From assembly GCA_963812775.1 (NCBI GenBank), contig CAWEWH010000005.1, forward strand, positions 496,001-560,000: a stretch of DNA of 64,000 bases. The letters run 5' to 3'. The notes below the pieces were generated by a model. It was not told the DNA's origin and did not search any database. It saw only the letters and a program-made list of their open reading frames with translations. How positions within the stretch are numbered: position 1 is the first letter of the stretch; each line of letters opens with the position of its first letter. A program made the translations under genes and the position numbers. This document shows positions 10,054 to 19,630 of the stretch, one piece after another. The stretch comes from CAWEWH01 sp963812775. Its GTDB lineage: Bacteria > Pseudomonadota > Alphaproteobacteria > Rhizobiales > Beijerinckiaceae.

Positions 10054-12689
10054 ATGATTCAGGAGCGCTACAACCCCAAGGACGCCGAGCCCCGCTGGCA
10101 GCGGGCCTGGGCTGAGCGTGGCCTGTTCGACACGCGGAACGACGACGCGCGTCCCACCTATTACGTGCTCGAGATGTTCCCGTATCCGTCGGGCCGCATC
10201 CATATGGGGCACGTGCGCAACTACGCCATGGGCGACGTGGTCGCCCGCTACAAGCGCGCCAAGGGCTTCAACGTGCTCCACCCGATGGGCTGGGACGCCT
10301 TCGGGCTGCCGGCCGAGCGCGCCGCCATCGAGCGCCACGTGCATCCCAAATCCTGGACGTACCAGAACATCGCCGCCATGAAGGCGCAGCTCCAGTCCAT
10401 GGGCCTGTCGCTCGACTGGAATCGCGAGCTCGCCACCTGCGATCCGTCTTATTACAAGCACCAGCAGCGCCTGTTCCTGGATTTCCTTGCCGCCGGCCTC
10501 GTCGACCGCAAGACCGCCAAGGTCAATTGGGATCCGGTCGATCAGACCGTGCTCGCCAACGAGCAGGTCATCGACGGCCGCGGCTGGCGCTCGGGCGCCC
10601 CTGTCGAGCAGCGCGAGCTGACGCAGTGGTTCTTCACGATCACCCACTACGCGCAGGATCTGCACGACGCCTTGGACAAGCTCGAGCGCTGGCCCGACAA
10701 GGTGCGCATCATGCAGCGCAACTGGATCGGCCGCTCCGAGGGCCTGATGATCCGTTTCGCGCTCGATCCCAAGACCGTGCCCAACGCCGAAAGCGAGCTC
10801 GAGGTCTTCACCACGCGCCACGACACGCTGTTCGGGGCGCGCTTCATGGCCATTGCGCCGGACCATCGCCTGGCGGCCGCCACCGCGGCCAAGAATCCGG
10901 CGCTCGCTCGCTTCATCGTCGAGTGCAGGAAGACCGGCACCGCCCAGGAGGCCATCGACAAGGCCGACAAGAAGGGCTTCGACACCGGCATCCGCGCCGT
11001 GCATCCCTTCGATGCCGGCTGGACCCTGCCGGTCTACGTCACCAACTTCATCGTCATGGACTACGGCACCGGCGCCATTTTCGGCTGCCCGGCGCACGAC
11101 CAGCGCGACCTCGATTTCGTCAACGCCTATGGGCTCGGCGCAACACCGGTCGTCTGTCCCCCGGGCGTCGATCCGAAGACTTTCACCGTCACCGACACCG
11201 CCTATGACGGCGACGGCCGCATGATCAACTCGCGCTTCCTCGATGGCATGAGCGTCGAGGCCGCCAAGCAGGAGGTGGCGCGCCGCCTCGAGCGCGCCAC
11301 CTTGGGCAAGCGTCCGGTCGGCGAGCGCCGCGTCAATTTCCGCCTGCGCGACTGGGGCATCTCACGCCAGCGCTATTGGGGCTGCCCCATTCCGGTGATC
11401 CACTGCGAGGGCTGCGGCGTCGTGCCGGTGCCGGTCGAGCAGCTGCCGGTCGAGCTGCCGGACGACGTGTCGTTCGACAAGCCCGGCAATCCGCTCGACC
11501 ACCACGCCACCTGGAAGCACGTCTATTGCCCGCGCTGCGACAAGCCGGCGCGCCGCGAAACCGACACCATGGACACCTTCGTCGAATTCGTCCTGGTATT
11601 TCGCGCGCTTCACCGATCCGACGTTCGACCGTCCCACCGATCCCGCGCTGGTCGGCCGCTGGCTGCCGGTCGACCAGTATATCGGCGGTATCGAGCACGC
11701 CATTCTGCACCTGCTCTATTCACGCTTCTTCATGCGCGCCATGTCGGCCACCGGCCACGCCAACGACCTGGCCGAGCCCTTCGCCGGCCTCTTCACTCAG
11801 GGCATGGTGGTGCACGAGACCTACCGCGCGCCGGACGGCACCTATGTCGAGCCCGCCGAGGTCAGGATCGAAGGCAGCGGCGAGGACCGTCGCGCCTTCG
11901 TGGCCGCCACCGGCGTGCCGTTGCAGATCGGCCCCATCGAGAAGATGTCGAAGTCGAAGCGCAACACCATCGACCCGCATGACATCATCGCCGCCTATGG
12001 GGCCGATACGGCGCGCTGGTTCATGCTGTCGGAACTCGCCGCCCGATCGCGATGTGCACTGGACCGAGCAGGGCGTGCAGGGCGCCCAGCGTTTCATGCA
12101 GCGCGTGTGGCGGCTCACCAACGAGGTGGCGAGCCTCGGCACGGGTGGCAACGGCGCCGCTCCGACGACGCTCTCGGCCGCCTCGCTGGCCTTGCGCAAG
12201 GTGGCGCACCGGGCGCTGGCCGGCGTCGAGAACGGCATCGAACGGATACATTTCAACGTCTGCGTGGCGCAGGCCTACGAGCTAGCGAGCGCCCTGCAGG
12301 ACGCCCTGGCGGGCACGCGCGACGGCGGCGAGGTGTCGGCCGACATGCGCTTTGCGCTGTCGGAGGCGGCACATTTCCTGGTGCAGGCCGTCGCCCCCTT
12401 CATGCCGCATTTGGCGGAAGAGTGCTGGCGGGCCCTCGGTCACGCCGATCTGGTGGCCGATGCGCCCTGGCCGGAGACGGACCGCTCGCTTCTCGTCGAC
12501 GACGAGGTTACCATGCCGGTGCAGGTGAACGGCAAGTTGCGCGCCCATCTCACCGCGCCGCGTGACGCCGACACATCGAGCGTCGAGACGGCGGCGCTGG
12601 CGCTGGAAGCCGTGCAGCGCGCCATTGAGGGACGGCCGGTCAAGAAGGTGATCATTGTGCCGCAGAGGATCGTCAATGTTGTGGTTTGA
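10054..12689 (+). CDS. leuS: Leucine--tRNA ligase, interrupted by two frameshifts
   Basis: Class I synthetase that charges tRNA-Leu. The HIGH-type motif is PYPSGRIHMGHVRNY, the editing domain is present (TTRHDTLFGARFM), and the KMSKS motif is IEKMSKSKRN. The reading frame slips at 11584-11589: after MDTFV the expected DSSWYFARFTDPT appears only one frame over. It slips again at 12032-12037, where FMLSD must be joined to SPPDRDVHWTEQG. At both points one extra A converts GANTC into GAANTC (GAATTC for GATTC, GAACTC for GACTC). With both corrected the protein is full length, about 877 residues, ending VPQRIVNVVV. leuS is essential, so a base-calling artefact is far more likely than a pseudogene. 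lptE and holA follow. Confidence 0.9.
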
Positions 12690-13293
12690 GAAGGCCAGCG
12701 CCGCACTTGATCCCTCCCCTCAAGGGGAGGGTGGCGCGCCGCTCTCGCGGCGCGACGGGTGGGGTCGAGAGCGCGTATCGAAGTCCCCCATCGTCGTCGC
12801 GTCAGCCCTATCGCTGCTTCTCGCCGGCTGCTTCACGCCCCTCTACGGGCCGCTGCCGACCGGCGGCACCGTCAGGGACGTGCTCGCCGCCATCGAGGTG
12901 GGACCGGTCGGTGCAAAGCCGGGCCAGGACCGCATCGCCCACTACCTGCGCAACGAGCTGGTGTTCGATCTCGACGGCTCCGGCCGGGCGCCCGGCAAGC
13001 GCTACAAGCTCGATCTCGTCGTCAGCGAGAGTCTGGCGGCCGCCGCCGTCAACACGCAGACCGGCCAGGCGAGCTCCGCCATCCTCACCGGCACCGCCAC
13101 CTTCAAGCTGATCCCGCTTGGCGGCGGACCGGAGATCGCCGAGGGCACCGCGATTGCCTCGGCGAGCTACGATCGCGGCCCGCAGCGCTTCGCCAATCTG
13201 CGCGCCAGCCGGGACGCCGAGATCCGCGTTGCCAAGACGCTCGCCGAGCAGATCCAGACGCGGCTTGCGGTGATCCTGCGCAACCGCGCCTGA
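12676..13293 (+). CDS. lptE: LPS-assembly lipoprotein LptE, with repeat-encoded N-terminal extension
   Basis: Outer-membrane lipoprotein that plugs and assembles LptD in lipopolysaccharide export. The lipobox is LSLLLAGC, followed by FTPLYGP, the signature of alphaproteobacterial LptE; the mature part is about 155 residues. The only usable in-frame start is the ATG at 12676, which overlaps the leuS stop by 14 bases. Between it and the signal helix lies a stretch of about 28 residues (DPSPQGEGGAP...RRDGWGRER) encoded by a dispersed palindromic repeat. The same peptide occurs at the end of the broken DUF559 frame near 46.7 kb. The signal peptide therefore has an unusually long, charged n-region. 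leuS-lptE-holA is a conserved order. Confidence 0.88.
   Translation: MLWFEKASAALDPSPQGEGGAPLSRRDGWGRERVSKSPIVVASALSLLLAGCFTPLYGPLPTGGTVRDVLAAIEVGPVGAKPGQDRIAHYLRNELVFDLDGSGRAPGKRYKLDLVVSESLAAAAVNTQTGQASSAILTGTATFKLIPLGGGPEIAEGTAIASASYDRGPQRFANLRASRDAEIRVAKTLAEQIQTRLAVILRNRA
12709..12767. repeat. RPE-like palindromic repeat inside the lptE reading frame
   Basis: CCCTCCCCTCAAGGGGAGGG hairpin followed by a GC-rich dyad (GGCGCGCCGCTCTCGCGGCGCG) and GGGTGGGGTCG. Related units lie at 46672, 51617, 60768, 62079 and 62892. Here the element is translated in frame as part of lptE. Confidence 0.8.
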
Positions 13294-13302
13294 CGCGGCA
13301 GC

Positions 13303-14325
13303 ATGGTCGCCGTCAAGGCCTCGGACGTCGACGCCCGCATCGCCAAGCTCGATCCGCGCGCCGTCGTCTATCTGGTGTTCGGTCCCGACAGCGGCCTCGT
13401 CAGCGAGCGCGCCAAGGCGCTCGCCGATAAGGCCGTCGACGATCCCGCCGATCCCTTCCAGATGGTGAAGCTCGCGGGCGACGACGTGGCCGCCGATCCG
13501 CAACGCCTTGTCGACGAGGCCAACACGATCGGGCTGTTCGGCGGCCGCCGGGTCGTCTGGGTGAAGCCCACCTCGAAGAGTCTGGCCGCCGCGGTGGCGC
13601 CCGTCCTTGCCGCGCCCCCTGCCGACGCGCTCATTGTGCTCGAGGCCGGCGACCTCAACCGCACCTCGCCGCTGCGCGCCCTGTGCGAGAAGTCGCCCGC
13701 CGCCCTCGCACTGCCGTGCTATGCCGACGAAGGCAAGACCCTCGCCGCTCTGGTCAACGACATGCTGGCCAAGGACGGCTTTTCGATCGACCGCGAGACA
13801 CGCGAGACGCTGCTTTCGCTGCTCGGCGCCGATCGCCTTGCGACCCGCAACGAGGTCGGCAAGCTCGCGCTCTATGCGCGAGGCCGCGACACCATCACGC
13901 TCGACGACGTGGAGGCGGTCGTCGGCAACGTCTCGGCGCTCACGTCCGAGGCGGCGCTGGACGCGGCGTTTGCGGGCGACCTCGACGGGTTCGATCGCGC
14001 CTATGCGCGGCTGCGCGCCGAGGCGGTCGACCCCGGCACGCTGATGAATGCGGCGCTACGCCATGCGCTCATGCTGCTGCGCGCCCGCTTCGCCATCGAG
14101 ACCGGGACCGGCATCGAGGAGCAGCTGAGATCGATGCGCGTCAATTTCCGCCGCGAGGAGACGGTGAAGCGACAGTTGCGCGCCTGGACGTCGGGGCGGC
14201 TTGTCGCCGTCATCCGCGCCTGCGGCGAGGCGGTGGCGGAGGCGCGTCGACAGCCAAGTCTTGCGGCCGCGGTGGCGCATCGCGCGCTCCTCGACTTTGC
14301 CAGGAGTGCGGCGCGTTCGCGCTAG
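13303..14325 (+). CDS. holA: DNA polymerase III subunit delta
   Basis: Clamp-loader delta subunit, 340 residues, which opens the beta clamp during replication. It starts MVAVKASDVDARIAKLDPRAVVYLVFGPDSGLVSERAK, matching the alphaproteobacterial HolA N-terminus; further hallmarks are GLFGGRRVVWVKP, LIVLEAGDLNRTSPLR, and LLGADRLATRNEVGKLALYARG. It follows lptE after nine bases on the same strand. No catalytic motif is expected in this subunit; the assignment rests on overall pattern and the conserved leuS-lptE-holA order. Confidence 0.92.
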   Translation: MVAVKASDVDARIAKLDPRAVVYLVFGPDSGLVSERAKALADKAVDDPADPFQMVKLAGDDVAADPQRLVDEANTIGLFGGRRVVWVKPTSKSLAAAVAPVLAAPPADALIVLEAGDLNRTSPLRALCEKSPAALALPCYADEGKTLAALVNDMLAKDGFSIDRETRETLLSLLGADRLATRNEVGKLALYARGRDTITLDDVEAVVGNVSALTSEAALDAAFAGDLDGFDRAYARLRAEAVDPGTLMNAALRHALMLLRARFAIETGTGIEEQLRSMRVNFRREETVKRQLRAWTSGRLVAVIRACGEAVAEARRQPSLAAAVAHRALLDFARSAARSR

Positions 14326-14328
14326 CGC

Positions 14329-15468
14329 CTACGCGCTCCGCTTCGATGTGGCGGCGCCGGCATTGAGTTCGCCGAAGAACGCGCCGATCTCCTGCGCCAA
14401 CAAGTCCGGCTGCTCCAGCGCCGCGAAATGACCGCCGCGGTCCATCTTCGTCCAGCGGCGGATGTCGGTGTACATCTTCTCGGCGATGGAGCGCGGCGGC
14501 CTGACGATCTCCCGTGGGAATTCCGCATAGCCCATGGGCACGTCGACGCTCTTCACCGGCCACGGGCCGTGCAGGCGCGCGTAGTACGGCCAGAACGACG
14601 AGCCGATGGCGCCCGTGAACCAGTAGAGGCTGATATTGGCGAGCAGCTCGTCGCGGCTCACCGCCTCCTCGAGATTGCCGCGATTGTCCGTCCAGCGATG
14701 AAACTTCTCGACAATCCAGGCCGCGAGACCGGCGGGCGAATCACTGAGCCCGAAGGCGAGCGTCTGCGGCTTGGTTCCCTGGATGGCTTGATAGCCGGTC
14801 TCATCCTTCAGGAAGGCCGCGAGATCGTCGAGCCAGGCTTTCTCTTCGGCGGTCGGGTCGGTGACGATGGCAGGGTCGCGCCTGACGGTGAGCAGATTGA
14901 CGTGGATGCCGATGACGCGGTCGGGAAAGCGGCTGCCCATCACGGCGGCCACGAACGCGCCCCAGTCGCCGCCCTGGATGCCGAAGCGCTCATAGCCGAG
15001 CTCGGTCATCAGCTTGGCGTAGAGATCGCCGATGGCCTCGATGCCGAAGCGCTCCTGGCCCGGCGTGAAGGACATCGTGTAGCCGGGCAGCGACGGCGCG
15101 ATCACCGTGTAGTGCTCGGTGAGCAGCGGGATGAGCTTGTGGAATTCGACGATGGAGCCCGGCCAGCCGTGCGAGATCAGGAGCGGCATGGCGTTGGGCC
15201 GGCGGCTCTTGGCGTGGATGAAATGCAGGTCGATGCCGCCGACCGGCAGCGTGAATTGCGGGAAGGAATTGAGCTTGGCCTCCCACGCCCGCCAGTCGAA
15301 CGTGGTGCGCCAATGTTCGACGATGTCGCGCATATAGGCGAGGCTCGTGCCCGTCGACCATGGCGGCAGCGGCGGCTCGTCCGGCCAGCGCGTGCGCGCC
15401 AGCCGTTCCTTCAGATCGGCGATGGCGGCATCGGGCACCTTGAGGGCAAACGGCTTCGGCGTGCTCAT
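14329..15468 (-). CDS. Epoxide hydrolase family protein (alpha/beta hydrolase)
   Basis: 379 residues. The N-terminal EHN region PFALKVPDAAIADLKERLARTRWP is followed by WRAWEAKLNSFPQF; the oxyanion motif is HGWPGSIVEF, the nucleophile Asp is in GGDWGAFVA, and the catalytic His is in RGGHFAALEQPDLLA. These match microsomal-type epoxide hydrolases, which form a covalent ester and release a diol. The ATG at 15468 has GGAG six bases upstream; an ATG four codons earlier is a poorer fit. It is convergent with holA, three bases from its stop. The natural substrate is unknown. Confidence 0.9.
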   Translation of the reverse strand: MSTPKPFALKVPDAAIADLKERLARTRWPDEPPLPPWSTGTSLAYMRDIVEHWRTTFDWRAWEAKLNSFPQFTLPVGGIDLHFIHAKSRRPNAMPLLISHGWPGSIVEFHKLIPLLTEHYTVIAPSLPGYTMSFTPGQERFGIEAIGDLYAKLMTELGYERFGIQGGDWGAFVAAVMGSRFPDRVIGIHVNLLTVRRDPAIVTDPTAEEKAWLDDLAAFLKDETGYQAIQGTKPQTLAFGLSDSPAGLAAWIVEKFHRWTDNRGNLEEAVSRDELLANISLYWFTGAIGSSFWPYYARLHGPWPVKSVDVPMGYAEFPREIVRPPRSIAEKMYTDIRRWTKMDRGGHFAALEQPDLLAQEIGAFFGELNAGAATSKRSA

Positions 15469-15553
15469 GTGAAACTCCATGCGATCGAACGGCCCACCAT
15501 GCCGCACTCCGAGGCACGATCAAAGCCGGGCATGCACCGCGCGCGCATCTGCT

Positions 15554-15982
15554 CTAAAGTTCGTACAGATACCAGACGAAGTCCTCGCCCGACGCGCCGC
15601 GCTGCTCGTAGAGACGCCGGGCCGGCAGGTTATCGTGCTCGGTACCGACCCAGGCATTCTCGCAGCCGAGCTCCTTGCCGAGCGCGAACATCGTCTCGAG
15701 CATACGGCGCGCCAAGCCGCGGCGCTGGAACGGCGGCGCCACACCGAGGTTGTCGATATGGAGCTCGGCTGCCAAGTCCGGATGCCGATGGACGACCGCC
15801 GCCAACTGACCGACGATTGTGCCGTCGTGGATGGCGACGATCAGGTGATGGTCGGGTGCCGCGAGGTAGGTGGCGAGCCGGTCGGGCCGCACGGGCGCGT
15901 CGAAGACATCGTCGGCGATGCGCGCGAACAGCATCGTGTCGCCGGCGCCCACGACACGAATTTCGATTGCGGTCTCGGCCAT
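15554..15982 (-). CDS. GNAT family N-acetyltransferase
   Basis: 142-residue acetyl-CoA-dependent acetyltransferase. The pyrophosphate-binding motif A is LHIDNLGVAPPFQRRGLARRML (V-x-P-x-x-Q-R-R-G-L-A), followed by beta-strand ENAWVGTEHDNLPARRLYEQRG. A complete single-domain GNAT with no extra domain. It lies between the epoxide hydrolase and the hybrid kinase, each on the same strand with gaps of about 90 bp. The substrate is not predictable. Confidence 0.9.
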   Translation of the reverse strand: MAETAIEIRVVGAGDTMLFARIADDVFDAPVRPDRLATYLAAPDHHLIVAIHDGTIVGQLAAVVHRHPDLAAELHIDNLGVAPPFQRRGLARRMLETMFALGKELGCENAWVGTEHDNLPARRLYEQRGASGEDFVWYLYEL

Positions 15983-16072
15983 GGTTCCTCCACGGCCGCA
16001 GCTAGCACGGTTGTCTGCGATGAGCCACGCGGGCGCCGTTGCTCTAGTGTCGCGATTCTAAAATTCGCCGCG

Positions 16073-18043
16073 CTAGCGGGCGCGGAACTGCAGCACCGCG
16101 GCGGTGGTCGGCCCGTCGCGCATGGCCCGGGCGACGGCGCGGGCGAGATCGTCGAGCTGGAACGGCTTGTCGAGCTTGGGCAGGTTCACCTCGGTTCCGG
16201 GCGGCAATTCGGCGTAGCCGGACGTGAGGATGATGGGCAGGTCCGGGCGCTCCGCCCGGATCAGCTCGGCGAGCTGCGCGCCGGTCATGTGCGGCATCGC
16301 CTGATCGGTCACGACGAGATCGATTTTTTCTTTACGGACGATGTCGAGCGCCTGCTTGCCGGACGTCGCCTCGAACACCGTGTGGCCGATTTCGCGAAGC
16401 ATTTCGCCGGTGTTCATCAGGACGAGCCGGTCGTCGTCGACCGCCAGGATAGTGAGCGGGCGGACATTGGCTTCGGTGACCGCGGCTTGCGGCTTGCCTT
16501 CCCGCGGCGGATCGGCGGTCGACGCCAGCGGCAACCATATCTCGGCGGTCGTTCCCCTGTTGCTCTCGCTTTTCAGCACCAGCCCGCCTCCGGATTGCTC
16601 GGCGAGCCCGTGCACCACGGCGAGGCCGAGGCCGGTGCCCTTCCCCGGCCCCTTGGTGGTGAAGAACGGCTCGACGGCGCGCGACAGCGTCTCCTTGTCC
16701 ATGCCCTCGCCGGTATCGGTCACCGAGAGACAGACGTAGCGGCCCGGCTTCAAGATGCCAGGGCGGGCGGCCGTCACGTCTTCGGTTCGGGCCGCGACGG
16801 TCAGGAGGCCGCCGTCCGGCATGGCGTCGCGCGCGTTCACCGCAAGGTTGAGCAAGGCCAGCTCGAGCTGATTGGAATCGGCACGGACCAGGCCGAGGTC
16901 GGGCGCAAACCGCGTGTCGATGGCGACGCCGGGACCGAGCGAGCGCTGCAGGAGATCGAGCATGCCGCGCACCACCACCGGCACGTCCACCGCCTCGAGG
17001 TTGAGCTCCTGACGGCGCGCGAAGACCAACATGCGCTGCGTCAGCGCCGTCCCGCGCTGGGCGCCCTGGATGGCATTGTTGAGGAGCCGCGTGATCTTCG
17101 GATCGTCGGGCAACCGCTTGCGCAGCAGTTCGAGGCTGCCGAGGACGGCCATCAAGAGGTTGTTGAAGTCGTGCGCCACGCCGCCGGACAGCCGCCCGAC
17201 GGCCTCCATCTTCTGCGCCTGGAACAGCGCCTCGCGCGCCTCTTCGAGGGCGCGCTGGTTGTCCCTGCGCTCGGTGATGTCGCGGGTGATCTTGGCGAAG
17301 CCGACGAGCTCGCCGTCATCGTCGCGGATGGCGTCGATGATCACGTGCGCCCAGAAGCGTTCGCCATCCTTGCGTACGCGCCAGCCTTCCTTTTCGAAGC
17401 GGCCTTCCTGCGCTGCGGTTGCCAGGCCCTTCCAGGGGTCGCCCTTCTCGCGATCCTCCGGTGTGTAGAAACGGGAGAAGTGCTCGCCGATGATTTCCTC
17501 GGGCAGGTAGCCCTTGATCCGCTGCGCACCGGAATTCCAATTGCTGACCCGGCCGTCGGGGTCGAGCATGTAGATGGCGTAGTCGGTGACGCCCTGGATG
17601 AGACGCTTGAATTGCTCTTCGCTTTGCTTGAGCGCTTCGGTGGCGCGCTTGCGCTCCGTCAGATCGCGCGTCACCTTGGCGAAGCCCAGGAGCATGCCCT
17701 CGGGCGAGCGGATCGGATCGATGATGACGTGCGCCCAGAAGCGGGTGCCGTCCTTGCGCAGCCGCCAGCCTTCGTTCTCGAACCGGCCCTCGTGCTCCGC
17801 CGTGGCAAGCGCCCGCGCCGGCAGGCCGGCCTGCAGGTCCTCGTCCGTATAGAAACGCGAAAAGTGCTGGCCGAGGATTTCCGGCGCCTTGTAGCCCTTG
17901 AACCGCTCGGCCCCGGTGTTCCAGCTCGTCACGATCCCGGTCGGGTCGAGCATGTAGATGGCGTAGTCCGTCACCGCATCGATGAGCAGCCGGTAGCGGC
18001 CCTCGTCCGAGAGAATGGCACCCACGTGCTCGCCACGTTCCAT
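16073..18043 (-). CDS. PAS-PAS hybrid histidine kinase with C-terminal receiver
   Basis: 656-residue cytoplasmic sensor kinase without membrane segments. Two PAS domains (about 10-135 and 140-270) are near-duplicates: each has AVTDYAIYMLDP or GVTDYAIYMLDP, HFSRFYT and RFWAHVIID. Then come HisKA with the phospho-His in GGVAHDFNNLLMAVLGS (about 290), an HATPase domain with LLNLAVNARDAMPDGG and GTGLGLAVVHGLAEQSGG, and a receiver with the acceptor Asp in VVTDQAMPHMTG. The ATG at 18043 follows GAGGAGC by four bases. It is divergent from the adenylate cyclase at 18232. The signal is unknown; heme or flavin in the PAS domains is possible but not shown. Confidence 0.93.
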   Translation of the reverse strand: MERGEHVGAILSDEGRYRLLIDAVTDYAIYMLDPTGIVTSWNTGAERFKGYKAPEILGQHFSRFYTDEDLQAGLPARALATAEHEGRFENEGWRLRKDGTRFWAHVIIDPIRSPEGMLLGFAKVTRDLTERKRATEALKQSEEQFKRLIQGVTDYAIYMLDPDGRVSNWNSGAQRIKGYLPEEIIGEHFSRFYTPEDREKGDPWKGLATAAQEGRFEKEGWRVRKDGERFWAHVIIDAIRDDDGELVGFAKITRDITERRDNQRALEEAREALFQAQKMEAVGRLSGGVAHDFNNLLMAVLGSLELLRKRLPDDPKITRLLNNAIQGAQRGTALTQRMLVFARRQELNLEAVDVPVVVRGMLDLLQRSLGPGVAIDTRFAPDLGLVRADSNQLELALLNLAVNARDAMPDGGLLTVAARTEDVTAARPGILKPGRYVCLSVTDTGEGMDKETLSRAVEPFFTTKGPGKGTGLGLAVVHGLAEQSGGGLVLKSESNRGTTAEIWLPLASTADPPREGKPQAAVTEANVRPLTILAVDDDRLVLMNTGEMLREIGHTVFEATSGKQALDIVRKEKIDLVVTDQAMPHMTGAQLAELIRAERPDLPIILTSGYAELPPGTEVNLPKLDKPFQLDDLARAVARAMRDGPTTAAVLQFRAR

Positions 18044-18231
18044 GAAAGCTCCTCGTCGATACCCAACCAAGAGGAGCGATCGGCCCTCGCGGCAACGGCG
18101 AAGCGCAAACTCGACGCCGGCCGAATTGTTCCGCGCTCGGCTGGCCTGGAAAGCTGGCCTGGAAGCGGTCCTTGAAAACTTGACCGCTGCCGGCCCGATG
18201 GCGCTTCATTGGGGCAGGGGGGCTTCCAGGC

Positions 18232-19500
18232 ATGTTGGCGCGCCTCATCAACTACGGCACGGCGGGCTACCCGGACAAGGTGGCGCGACGGCTGCGCGCC
18301 TTCAACGTCACCGTCCTGGCGGCCGCGTTCGGGCCGGCCTGCTTCGCCGTCCTGCGCCTCGCCGACCCGGCCCCCGGCATGCTCCGCCATGGCCTGATCA
18401 CAGCCTCCTTCGCGCTCAGCCTCCTTTGCCTGCCGCTGCTGCACCGTTTCGGCTCCATGGTGGCACCGCTGGTGCTCATCGTCCTGGCGTTCGCGTTTGT
18501 GTTTCGGACGACCCTCCACGTGGGCACCGGCGCCGGAACCTATCTGCACTATCTCACGGCCGCCGCCCTTGGCGTCCTCTTCCTCGGTCACGAGCGCATT
18601 GCCCTCACCATCGCGCTCAGCACCATCGCGGCGGCGCTGATGATTTCACTGCACGTTCTCGCGCCGGCCGACACCGGCGTCCTCTCGCAACAGGCGCTCT
18701 TCAACTCATTCCTGATCAATGTCACGACCAGCCTCGGCGTGGTTCTGTTTGCCATGCACTACGCCGTGCGGCAGACGGCCCGCGCCGAGGCGGCAGCGGA
18801 GCGCGAGTACCAGCGCTCGGAAGCGCTTTTGGCCAACATCCTTCCGGCCGCCATCGCCGAACGCCTGAAGGAGCAGCGGGGCCGCGTCATCGCCGACAGT
18901 TTCGCCGAAGCCTCGGTCCTCTTCGCCGACATGGCAGGGTTCACGGCGCGGAGCGGCGATACGACACCCGACGCGCTCGTTGCTTTCCTCAATGACGTGT
19001 TCACACGGCTTGACGAGTTGGTCGAGCGGCACGGGCTCGAGAAGATCAAGACCACCGGCGACTCCTACATGGTGGTCAGCGGCGTGCCGCAAGCGCGTGC
19101 CGATCACGCCGAGGCGCTGGCCGACCTCGCGCTCGCCATGCGTGAAGCGCTGACCGGCCTCGCCGACCCGCAGGGGCGGGCCGTGGGGGTTCGCATCGGG
19201 CTCGCGTCCGGGCCCATGGTCGCCGGTGTCGTCGGCCAGCGAAAGTTCTTCTATGATGTCTGGGGCGATGCGGTGAACGTCGCCTCGCGCATGGAGACGA
19301 CGGGCGAGCCCGGCCGCATCCAGGTGTCGCCCGCGACGCATGCGCTCATTCGCCACGGCTTTGCATGCGAGGAGCGCGGCGTCGTCGAGGTGCGCGGCAA
19401 AGGGCCGATGCACACCTGGTTCCTCCTCGGGCGCAAGGGCGCATCTGAGGTCAGCGCATCTGAGGTCAGCGCATCTGGGGTCACTGCCTCGCCCTCTTGA
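18232..19500 (+). CDS. Membrane-anchored class III adenylate cyclase
   Basis: 422 residues. The first 190 hold about six hydrophobic spans (for example LITASFALSLLCLPLLHRF and VAPLVLIVLAFAFVF), then a cyclase domain from about 215 to 400. Both metal-binding Asp are present (VLFADMAGFTARSGD and KTTGDSYMV); the adenine-specifying Lys is in LEKIKTTGD and the Asp in FYDVWGDAVNVASRME, so the product should be cAMP. An AERLKEQ-type helix links membrane and catalytic parts. The C-terminus carries three copies of the five-residue unit SEVSA or a variant, encoded by a 15-bp tandem repeat, beyond the end of the catalytic fold. It is divergent from the PAS kinase. Confidence 0.92.
   Translation: MLARLINYGTAGYPDKVARRLRAFNVTVLAAAFGPACFAVLRLADPAPGMLRHGLITASFALSLLCLPLLHRFGSMVAPLVLIVLAFAFVFRTTLHVGTGAGTYLHYLTAAALGVLFLGHERIALTIALSTIAAALMISLHVLAPADTGVLSQQALFNSFLINVTTSLGVVLFAMHYAVRQTARAEAAAEREYQRSEALLANILPAAIAERLKEQRGRVIADSFAEASVLFADMAGFTARSGDTTPDALVAFLNDVFTRLDELVERHGLEKIKTTGDSYMVVSGVPQARADHAEALADLALAMREALTGLADPQGRAVGVRIGLASGPMVAGVVGQRKFFYDVWGDAVNVASRMETTGEPGRIQVSPATHALIRHGFACEERGVVEVRGKGPMHTWFLLGRKGASEVSASEVSASGVTASPS
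19441..19485 (+). repeat. 15-bp tandem repeat, three copies, in cyclase 3' end
   Basis: GCATCTGAGGTCAGC twice exactly, then GCATCTGGGGTCACT. It keeps the frame and adds a short Ser/Ala/Val tail, a likely recent slippage expansion. Confidence 0.85.
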
Positions 19501-19630
19501 CCAGTCGCACTTGGTTCGTTTGGGGAATGTCGGCGCGGGCTGCGGCTCGCGACTTGCGTGCGACACGGAGGTCAGGAACCCTGCCGCCCAGCGCGTCGTT
19601 GCCTCTACTCTCTCATTCGAGGAGGCAGTG

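Noticed and set aside
11376..12689. Downstream leuS fragments as separate genes
   Set aside because: They are the continuation of one synthetase after one-base slips; each joins the conserved LeuRS sequence precisely.
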